A program made the position numbers and the translations under genes. DNA of 25,573 bases. It comes from Pilasporangium apinafurcum (lineage: Eukaryota > Oomycota > Peronosporomycetes > Pythiales > Pythiaceae). The stretch covers positions 113,650 to 139,222 of the forward strand of contig BCKE01000080.1 in the NCBI GenBank assembly GCA_001600495.1, in the 5' to 3' direction. Shown one piece after another: positions 20,601 to 25,573 of the stretch (within the stretch, counting starts at the first letter, position 1; each line of letters starts with the position of its first letter). A model generated the notes under the pieces. The model was not told the DNA's origin, did not search any database, and worked only from the letters and a program-made list of their open reading frames with translations.

Positions 20601-21619
20601 ATGTCAAACTAGTGATCATCCCGCATGATGACGACAATCGAACGCGTATGAAATTGCGGAACGAGGACACTTCCAATGTGTTTACAATCTTGTTGAAAAA
20701 GAGTCGTGTACAACTGGAAAGCTTCGGTCACTTACAAGTGCCTATCTCCTTTACTCCTCAATATGTATCAGCAGCTCATGCGGAGATTATTATCAGTGGC
20801 GCAGACGCTTATAGCGAGTTGGAATGGCGGTACCCAATTGAAGGTATTGCTGAGGCGCCGCTGCATCCACGGCCATTCGTGTTGGCGTGTCATGCGCGAG
20901 AATCGGTCGAGAAGACAATTAATTGCGAGTTACTAGCCTCTCCTCCAGATATAATCATCGCAAATGAAGTACTTACGGCTGAGTGGGAGATTCCTGCCGA
21001 ACGCTTTGGTGTACTCGCCTGTGCAGCTGCCATCGAACGGTCGCTGACGGTCACACCGCTTACAGTTCCTGCTTCTGCGTCATCACCTAATACTGTGCAG
21101 TATCAGATTCGATTCGACCCATTAAGACCATATCGTGGCTCGATTTACTTGCTCATAAAAAAGCAAAGCGGTGGCCAATGGCGATTCGAAGTCGTGTTGG
21201 ACGTGAGTGACCCCCCGATCGACGATGTACTCGCGATCGAAGCCAGCCTCAACCAAACATCATCCATCTCATTCCAGTTGCGCAACCAATTCCGCATCGA
21301 TGCACCGTTCGTGGCTGATTTTTCGCCCGGATCATCGAATGCATTCACGGTCTATCCGACGGAAGGCGTGCTTCCTCCTTATGGTAGCGTCGAAGGAGTG
21401 TCGTTTGTAGTCTCCTTCACACCGACTGGCTACGGCAAAATGCAATCAGGTCAGCTGTTGATTACTACGGAAGAAATGCAATGGACATTCAATATTAAAG
21501 GCACCTATCCAGACGCCACTGTCAGCGGTAGCAGCAGTTTAAGCTCCACTGCGTCGCGTAACAGATTGGGAATTTCTGGCACTACTAGCAACAGAAACAA
21601 ATATCGAGGCAAGAAGTGA
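11609..21619 (+). CDS. CFAP47: CFAP47-like cilia and flagella protein, giant single exon
   Basis: This 3336-residue protein is built mainly of repeated Ig-like ASH (ASPM-SPD2-Hydin) domains. Typical strand pairs recur as a D/N-F-G motif followed by a run of hydrophobic residues and an Asn: FGLVVLGQRAAQVVKL (about 149), LDFGDVKTHDRADMLLSL (463), LNFGKLSVNGVAKRSLSI (778), VDFGTISVGMEKEKRLAI (1037) and VDFGDVIIGVSVPRVISL (1151). A calponin-homology domain lies at about 1900-2035 (MIQWICDCVRSQLYL, DLGDGSFLFYLIAAHIP, MVILLLHMNQMLPQF), preceded by a helical part (about 1690-1830) and followed by more ASH-like domains to the end. Many ASH domains plus one central CH domain and a length near 3200 residues fit CFAP47 better than Hydin. 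Such proteins belong to the axoneme, so it should serve zoospore flagella. Low-complexity Ser/Gln/Asn stretches interrupt the domains (near 1640-1690 and 2190-2270). No intron is needed over 10 kb. Confidence 0.85.
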   Translation: MRESTLALSDHLDRPRTATRSVLQLSPPAIEFTGVEPTGQCYVANFAVKNTSDRALKFRIIPPTRASSFHLLSRSGEDLAHTSNPTVKLPPGLSIRYDVTFETEDLDMAPLVLDTLQVKGEDGSYLEVPLMARRACPIVEVESRLCDFGLVVLGQRAAQVVKLRNVGSRTGHVEIEVLDGGNDSTAKVSGNNNSGNHTACVTVSPTEAILTPNDAVTMKIDVTGKEVGNFRTILRIRIHETVDSKAEEDDDHVQVQSTVVGKAYAENIVDISGKIVEHTVELVLKNSDEPIRSLFFGSLFAGESKVIETLLRNNGPQPLHFKTSLTFVGSGAAHGSHSNGKNAGSGEHSVGDEDREAYERRKELQVFPSEGKVEPFADLLITFSYRPHAVDIHTLQEMDYKRRVTEARENSSGSNNNLPSDSVFLNAFASIHCTEIQAQNLTVEVTGKKFLPWLEITPSSTLDFGDVKTHDRADMLLSLKNVSGLPVHFAISKVAHFSTKPSSGRLDVLQSLSLIVSFTPTQLGSFRNTLELTINRDILVVPIQVKGNAAAVGDVKSKPLIGGIQALPSDFVPKYKFVLADEAKNSKGTLTHRFHRMPAYEVAALNGTAAIDEYEFQGTNNTHLTYCVKELAKRAEHNASYHDYLADCWHQRKEKAKRKSATEIKKNVSVARNISEKERATDDNNDDINLGMERQSGVEPRMLRLSPDIVRKSDPLWLKETSGTSGNHANVKVLFDENKFVKKKYKPHPSTQAEMADCGKTLNFDELEQVISGPKTLNFGKLSVNGVAKRSLSIQNNLAHNVLISLHLNEMTKDLEELASMTVLKSQVVPPRSLAGFDVYFTSKKEQFFQRQLTFSINGVHTRQVMIVAEVTPIVVELSTDELQFEFSYLNLNPSMSLEVTLSNSSDSVAPFSWSAVASSTTLVRPDSSKSNDTVKTSSDKTMSAVNPTVGPSVFEIVPASGTLGPAATAVCQVVFTPPASGFNASQFCQQTQDRDSGGAWLSSIFQLDVVGGRKAFLKCKGLVQDVKVSVKDKKVDFGTISVGMEKEKRLAIMNTSNDSTTSSQRLVFYASVEPASIANSLGVSLAPLTGTILSQETCEICVKIVPHKAVTLDNNSLIVNVQIRGGKSIKIPIVATVLVPDVHVTLANAVDFGDVIIGVSVPRVISLENHSTIPACLIADLSSTLTDEFTIATPSKLLARFEDVGSIFLPIMDRKSVPSTGSGHLNSSSPSVCDTTTDSDLDSICSKWQICIPPNSKVAFHLVFTPKRPGKHDHMMPIQFAGVSSGTGIGRPESITRRVIATAVPPRVLFSAAALNFHRCVITREGIRKVPYTKTLVLTNNDTKSVKWSIDTNQLKQAAQFANPASTVKRVGATSASAASMIFHIAPDKGELAPNEEVKIRVSFLPLEAVEYVEEEIPLFVDDQFYIHFSVRGEGIYPHLSFSENKVILPTVPLGIPSIARVFVQSTGYDHLEVNYRVPLDTAKAPVTLHFPKGKILSMACPKVPVEIRFCSKKSVAFNARIEFFDADGNAFHLPIAGCAENCVLTNFTFLEGSGVDRKIIDDALDPATIGISGVLREESEANGNGNDKLKRANYQSAAISNVANIGYYTHISGRFPIYLLHNKQIETELTKHTQDQTGNPQQQHQPYEQNGFVDVDPTLFSGEDTGLTSTTTHMLHLVPGISSQADSSHHHQPSQFSESEIQFLVQYLNANFLRNPVKKFPQDFADALGKPLYELLDMVCLKKPPGGTAMPGLTISGKANKNAVLPTKKDLLVHYTSQYTELLKFLKSYGAMIHDVYPEHLLSQEFYVRACEDPCVDPAVLSSLTLSSMKFLQRRHVLENEWEQISATAWMKVLYQVVKCFLLYRITWKGYQQQQSQLHSGSGGLVFNPRFCQGSNVYSEAEMVMIQWICDCVRSQLYLSGYAKEISGLEAQLVDIKRDLGDGSFLFYLIAAHIPIISPEQNEYRCFQLDYGKSGSLKQKRLSPAQLRHNTSVLLQTLGSFGIDFGIDPTVFLQRMNSREMVILLLHMNQMLPQFIPKATIEFKGALGQVMEKSIELKNPSPRALRYQVFLDGESNHGTAGNSAFTIESNHVVLEPGKTVPFMVSFCPRFSRKVSARLVFQSVREIPPSSAASGATMVFLLESNVVSRKPVRIIQIEANTYEKKIEELVIENQFPASGSYKVSMTQIYQQQSNTLQDTVSASSSSLQKSTTTMGGPGKRRRKSVQTREIIAAVSTVSSSQPQSSTTGPRRSSQVGKSRDEVDCSWCMAAQQPFFLSEFGMSGSNTGDFYSSDSEASSSNGNAVISIRNLGTATVKLEFLPLVPGNYRCQLLFLDEKVGEFMYEIHATAHLPGSLETLELQCETTITAGGGTAGVKANRFHFVRELVVPVKNPSLTRALANFVERCNGVLKTKVKDGLKKCEEGHHKAFQIEFNSPYFTTVHPELILSNAASSTKISVSNAGENPSLSAASSEGSNRELSVLNTSGKSALKPTQARLSTPRAGNLNSAMPNSVLIDFQPKGAGVYTCKLLLRSHHTVCGSSDVRVYDLVAKVKEPSVKTLLEFVAPARHTIVQEIPLSNPSDTLWILKAVFEMGTSTHASMFTGPTTLQIPPKKTVSYPLTFAPKWITTEKCSFMLVNPSTQQQFEFELNGFAEEPLAQDHVVLSCQARTSVVHEFDVMSFKTDPLGVQSYKVESDLRDVVGDPMVTIMHAGGHVKYPLTFSPRVSGTYFGSITFTNLATKEYIWYTIEANVGPPEAEATLEMCTMVRGAIGVEISLANPLDHAVTFVIELRGEGLQGPETFSLEAKESGVYELAFIPLLVTSKSGEQIHNEGAILFSNDDIGQFWYRLLLTAEPCPPVELTDMCCAVGDVCSEPIWLQNPTDRELLLQYKVTNPRNFSIKGGVESRHPNSSQRIVIPPYGQASVVLEYTPSSLSDLETTSVVFFEPGVVSDWEFVVKGRGKAPSVMKPIIVHAKVNEAASTLFTFKNPFADVLRVDVKLVIIPHDDDNRTRMKLRNEDTSNVFTILLKKSRVQLESFGHLQVPISFTPQYVSAAHAEIIISGADAYSELEWRYPIEGIAEAPLHPRPFVLACHARESVEKTINCELLASPPDIIIANEVLTAEWEIPAERFGVLACAAAIERSLTVTPLTVPASASSPNTVQYQIRFDPLRPYRGSIYLLIKKQSGGQWRFEVVLDVSDPPIDDVLAIEASLNQTSSISFQLRNQFRIDAPFVADFSPGSSNAFTVYPTEGVLPPYGSVEGVSFVVSFTPTGYGKMQSGQLLITTEEMQWTFNIKGTYPDATVSGSSSLSSTASRNRLGISGTTSNRNKYRGKK

Positions 21620-22169
21620 GTATCTCGGCTCGGAAGCCACATTTACTTACACAAACTAGAATGAAGAACAAACTGCAAAGCGGTGCTAATCCCAGTATCG
21701 CTCAAATTGTATTGAAGGTTTAATATCTGCCATGAAAATATTCTAATCAACGTCACGGTTGGTCAGATTTCGTTGTGCAATATCAAAAAAACTGCGAATC
21801 GCTCGTGGTTCTCTGTCTACAGACACTGGTGAATTGCATTTGCATATATATTACAAGACGAATGAGTTCATGGCGACGTTCGTGAGACATACAAGTCGTC
21901 ACGCATCAATTCCAATCTCGGTGTTCCGGCGTGTTGGATGAAACGAAGCCCATGCTGTAATGCTTGCTTATGTTCGCCCAGCATTCACTGTAAAGATGTC
22001 AGAGACTGTTACCCCAGTGAATACATGTCATTCCGACGCATAAATACAGCTCGATGGAGAAAGATCCGCTTGACTCATCAGTCGATTTTACTGCTGCATC
22101 TGGTATTCTGCAGTCAATTGTGTATAAATGCATTAGCTAGCAGTTTAGTTCGTGATAGTCGCAATTTGG
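21620..22169. other. Intergenic region after the CFAP47-like gene
   Basis: This stretch has only short frames (for example 21759-21941) with no recognisable motif. It may contain further, unalignable remains of the decayed membrane-protein copy that becomes visible from about 22170. Confidence 0.45.
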
Positions 22170-22418
22170 CGTCATTCGCCTTACTCATGAATTTGACGTT
22201 ATTGACCGGCATCTGGACTTTTATCCGACTGCGATTTTTCACCGACCAAGAAGTTTACTGATTGCAATCGAAACGAATGGAACAGATCGTGCTGATGGTT
22301 AAAAAATCGTTGATCAGGGTTTACAGAATAATGCATGGGTTGTGTAGGATGGCTTCGACGTTGTTTCGATCCAAAGTACGCAAGAAATGCAATGGAGTGA
22401 TTTACCCTACTGCGGTTA
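22170..22418 (+). pseudogene. Decayed 3' end of a paralogue of the membrane-protein gene at 22767
   Basis: The segment aligns with 25290-25532 of the downstream gene. LLMNLTLLTGIWTFIRLRFF matches SLMNLTFLTDLW.LVRLRFF, and QEVY then LQSKRMEQIVLM matches QEIYWLQSKRTKQIVLM. The Trp codon TGG has become TGA (22259-22261), and after IVLM a net loss of one base shifts the frame. The final codons still read SDLPYCG then TAG at 22416-22418, parallel to SDLLHCG then TGA in the intact gene. The 5' part of the copy is lost or too diverged to see. Confidence 0.8.
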
Positions 22419-22766
22419 GTGTACAGAATTGCCAATTTATGTAGATTGAAGGGAGAGTTAGTGTATGGATATGGATTTTGTTTCGCTGCTTTATCGAATG
22501 CGTACAGTTTCGACGCAAGACTTGGAAGGTTATGTCTGCAGAATGATATGCATCGTTGCATACAATATATCAGATGTGACGATTTCAAATGTGCATACTA
22601 TACTCGCCGTATCAGTCGTGTGAGGTGACTACCGTGGGATCCACAGCAGCTTGGTTGTTTTATTCAGTTAGCCCCTATTCTATTAATATGGGATCTTGTC
22701 GAGGGCACTTCTGGTTAATCAATTCTCAAAAGAGCACGACGCATCGACGAACATCAAAGTAGAAGT
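22419..22766. other. Spacer and promoter of the membrane-protein gene
   Basis: No gene is supported. TTCAGTTA at 22663-22670 matches the oomycete initiator at 7 of 8 positions and lies about 97 bases before the ATG at 22767; this is a weak call. Confidence 0.4.
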
Positions 22767-25532
22767 ATGAGCGAAGCCATTTCGGAAGCAAGCACTGGAG
22801 CCACTAAGTTCGAGTTATTGGACGGTGGTACCAATCCAGCACATCATGCAACCGTTGCTACTGACAGTGCAGGTGCCGTTATCGCCGCTGAATTGCCTTC
22901 GATAACACCTTCTCTATCATCTCCCTCGGCTTCACAAATACCGGTGTTCNGTCAGCAGTGTAAAACAGCNAATNACAATCTTGATATGACTTCCCAGCAC
23001 CGTTATGCNGCACACTGTGGGAATGCCATTAAAGTTACTTGGATTCGAGCAATTGTCGCCTGCTTCTCCTATCTGATGCTCTTCACCGATATTCCGCGTA
23101 CCGGGTTGGCCGTTACCAATCTCNACGAGAAATACACGCAAATAGAGCCCAATATTTTCCTTTCGTTCGGTCCGTACTGGTATTCCACGGCGCAGATCCG
23201 TGCTAACGAGACAACAACAGAGGAAACTAGCACTAGCGGCTACAAAGTTTTTACATACAAGTATGATACAGTGTCGATCGGACTGCGATCGTTTGTGAAA
23301 TATCTGCAACTTCCAACGTTTCCAGATTGTGTGATGTATTGGAGCAATTGTATGAGTGACTTCCTCAGTAGTGCAACTGTGTTTAAGATGCTAGATTCGC
23401 TGGTGGACACAGTTGCAAGTCGATCTCAACTGCAGGAATCGGCGGGATTGGGGAATGTCCCTGCATCCATATCTCCTGTTGCAATTACATTGCGATCACG
23501 ACATATGTGGTTCGATCAGCTCCATCATCATCTCCTTCCGTCGTTCTTCAACAAACCCATTTGGCGGACAAACCAGGTGCTGCACTATCCAGTGGGTTAC
23601 TCCTCGGTGCTGCTTCCGTTCAACGCTTCGCTTTGCTCGATATCTAATCCCATCCGTCCATACTCGTGCGACGAACGTTGGGTGNACTTTCTATATGGAT
23701 GTGNCGNNANTGGAACTACTNTNTGCCAAGTTCAAATGGGGTATCTATGGACGCATATCCTNGAAAGACAACAAACGATTCAGTCCATGTATCCAGAGTT
23801 CCAGGTGGATCTGACGATTATCGAGAGTACTGAAGACTCGACATTTAATCGCGGCGGATTATCGTACCTCGGTCGCCGTANGTATGACATTCTCACGATT
23901 TCGCGTGTGCGAAATTGTAATGGTAATGANACCACGAGCNCTNGCTGTGAGACGNTNTTTATTGAGGATTACCGCNNTGAAGGCGAGATNTTCACGTCTG
24001 ATGTACTTAACTGGTATTGGGTTGTTGCAACGCTGCGATGTNTTGGCCAAGGNTACATGTATTTACGCTGCATTGCACTCTTTTGTGGATGCTACCGGGC
24101 GACCGCAATGTCAGAGAAGGGAAAAACTATTCGACCTAAGACATTCTCCTTGCGACGTCTTCGTGCAGCGGCATTGATGTTTCTCAGGATTCCGTGTCAG
24201 GTGGTGATCTATGGTAGCTGGTTCCCGTTGGTCTGTTATGTCTCGGCGCACATCATCGATTCACCTATAACGTACGAGATGGTGGCGCATAAGATCAATT
24301 CAGTAAACGGGATCCTCAGCATTAGCTTTCGAGATTTTATCTCGATCGCCACCGTTCGAATGCGTAACGTGTGGTTCATGGCTCTTATCGTGCATTTCTT
24401 CACGTACGTGGCATCTCGGCGGACAAATTGGGTAGCGTCAGCCACAGGCGTTCGGGGTGTGCGTGAATTTTCGATCACACTCATTTCGGCCGTCACAGTC
24501 TTTGCGCAGTACAGATCCGTGAGCTTCCGTAGCACTCCAATCGTCTCGGTCAACGAAGTGGTCGGTGGTTCGCATGGTGTGATTGGACTGAAGCAGTTCA
24601 GCTATCAAAGCAATGGCGGTGGGAATGAACTCTGGGAAGGCATATTGCTGGACGTCAAATGTGTTGGATGTGTGCTGGTCGGGTTGGTTTCGCTCACTAT
24701 TGCTTTTCACGCGACGATAGCAGTGGTCAAGCTGATGCGTCAACGGCTACGTGGCGAAGCACAACCAAAGCGAGAAAAATATATGGTTGCTGTCCAACGC
24801 ATGAAGAGAACGCTTTTCCTCGAGACAACTCTGGCGCCATACTCAAGTGGTATCCTCTGGCCGGCATCAGCTCTCAGTGTAGCGTGGGACGAAGCAGTAG
24901 TATTTCCACACGAGGTAGAGAACTCAACACCTTCCGTTTCACCTACAAAATATGCATCGTGGAAGGCTCAAGTGCGGACAATGGTGATACCAGCGAAGAA
25001 ACGAGTCAGCCAAATGGCATGGAATAGCTCCTACCTTAGTGGTTCGGAGTGGGAAACGGATAGATGTACTTCACTGANGAAAAGCATCCCAGAATTACCA
25101 GCGACGGCTGAGATCCCTACAACTACTCATGTCATCCTCTCAGGNGGAAAGGAAGGAAAAGTGGATGATATACGTAAGAAGAGCGCTACCAGCGATCTGA
25201 TATCGTTCGTTATGTTGCAGGGCGAACGTGAGATCTTGCAGTGGAACCTTGAACGCATACTGGAGCGACGACCNGAAGTGNTGTCTCTTGTCTCGTTAAT
25301 GAATTTAACGTTCCTGACTGATCTCTGGNCATTGGTACGGCTGCGGTTTTTCGCCAACCAAGAGATTTATTGGTTGCAATCGAAACGCACGAAACAGATC
25401 GTGCTGATGCCAAAAGAAGTTGTGGAACTGGGCTTTCAAGCTAATACGTGGGTCGCATGGGACGAGTTCGAGGTGCTTTTGGTGAAAAATACGCAGGAGA
25501 TGGAATGGAGTGACCTATTACACTGTGGATGA
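22767..25532 (+). CDS. Multipass membrane protein of unknown function (921 residues)
   Basis: I do not recognise a named family. The N-terminal ~90 residues are polar and Ser/Thr/Ala-rich. A first membrane segment lies near 93-112 (IRAIVACFSYLMLF). A large, probably non-cytosolic domain of about 310 residues follows, with several Cys and possible N-glycosylation sites (NETT, NASL). A cluster of about four or five further membrane segments follows (about 428-445, 470-498, 534-550, 566-582, 630-655), then a cytosolic-type tail of about 260 residues. The tail's last 80 residues (from SLMNLTFLTDLW to SDLLHCG) are conserved in the decayed copy at 22170-22418, so the ending is genuine. About 30 isolated N bases give unknown residues, mostly between 22950 and 24053, but the frame stays open. 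The start has A at -3. The layout would fit a surface protein or receptor, but that is a guess. Confidence 0.8.
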   Translation: MSEAISEASTGATKFELLDGGTNPAHHATVATDSAGAVIAAELPSITPSLSSPSASQIPVFXQQCKTXNXNLDMTSQHRYXAHCGNAIKVTWIRAIVACFSYLMLFTDIPRTGLAVTNLXEKYTQIEPNIFLSFGPYWYSTAQIRANETTTEETSTSGYKVFTYKYDTVSIGLRSFVKYLQLPTFPDCVMYWSNCMSDFLSSATVFKMLDSLVDTVASRSQLQESAGLGNVPASISPVAITLRSRHMWFDQLHHHLLPSFFNKPIWRTNQVLHYPVGYSSVLLPFNASLCSISNPIRPYSCDERWVXFLYGCXXXGTTXCQVQMGYLWTHIXERQQTIQSMYPEFQVDLTIIESTEDSTFNRGGLSYLGRRXYDILTISRVRNCNGNXTTSXXCETXFIEDYRXEGEXFTSDVLNWYWVVATLRCXGQXYMYLRCIALFCGCYRATAMSEKGKTIRPKTFSLRRLRAAALMFLRIPCQVVIYGSWFPLVCYVSAHIIDSPITYEMVAHKINSVNGILSISFRDFISIATVRMRNVWFMALIVHFFTYVASRRTNWVASATGVRGVREFSITLISAVTVFAQYRSVSFRSTPIVSVNEVVGGSHGVIGLKQFSYQSNGGGNELWEGILLDVKCVGCVLVGLVSLTIAFHATIAVVKLMRQRLRGEAQPKREKYMVAVQRMKRTLFLETTLAPYSSGILWPASALSVAWDEAVVFPHEVENSTPSVSPTKYASWKAQVRTMVIPAKKRVSQMAWNSSYLSGSEWETDRCTSLXKSIPELPATAEIPTTTHVILSXGKEGKVDDIRKKSATSDLISFVMLQGEREILQWNLERILERRXEVXSLVSLMNLTFLTDLWXLVRLRFFANQEIYWLQSKRTKQIVLMPKEVVELGFQANTWVAWDEFEVLLVKNTQEMEWSDLLHCG

Positions 25533-25573
25533 AGACTGGAAACGTCTACATGTGTCNATGCGTATGATTCNNT

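Noticed and set aside
11609-21619. Hydin as the name for the giant gene
   Set aside because: Both are ASH-rich, but the length near 3300 residues and the central CH domain fit CFAP47 better.
21759-21941. 60-codon ORF and possible further remains of the membrane-protein paralogue
   Set aside because: Similarity to the 24500 region is too weak to tell from chance by eye.
1-25573. CRISPR arrays, tRNA and rRNA genes
   Set aside because: No regularly spaced repeats, cloverleaf-like sequence or rRNA segments were seen on either strand.

Overview
The window reads as nuclear DNA of a flagellated oomycete. The evidence is short GT-AG introns (76 to 85 bases), a TCATTCC-type initiator close to a start codon, a GH5 glucanase with signal peptide, a bZIP factor with an altered basic region, and a huge cilia protein expected only where zoospores are made. 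The tight layout and moderate base composition lean towards an Albugo-like (white rust) genome, but this is an inference and no species is proven.

Layout: (1) 1-1196, minus strand, a SulP anion transporter cut by the left edge. (2) 2073-2912, plus strand, an open but internally deleted Fanzor/TnpB-family nuclease. (3) 3724-5844, plus strand, a second and different SulP transporter with a STAS domain. Items 1 and 3 are divergent and the Fanzor copy sits between them. (4) 6190-7382, minus strand, a four-exon bZIP factor. (5) 7898-9648, minus strand, a three-exon secreted, probably membrane-anchored GH5 glucanase. (6) 9829-10924, about 1.1 kb of AT-rich DNA without a gene. (7) 10925-11382, minus strand, a frameshifted relic of an unknown protein. 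(8) 11609-21619, plus strand, an intronless 3336-codon gene for a CFAP47-like axonemal protein. (9) about 22170-22418, plus strand, a decayed copy of the 3' end of the next gene. (10) 22767-25532, plus strand, a multipass membrane protein of unknown function with scattered single N bases.

The genes do not form one pathway. The SulP pair concerns anion uptake, the GH5 protein cell-wall glucan, the CFAP47-like protein zoospore flagella. The right end looks like a tandem membrane-protein family with one live and one decayed copy.

The strongest candidate for something new is the Fanzor-like ORF. It keeps the WED-like part, the zinc ribbon and RuvC-III, but has lost RuvC-I, and the residue at the RuvC-II Glu position appears to be Gln. 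It nevertheless stays open over 279 codons.
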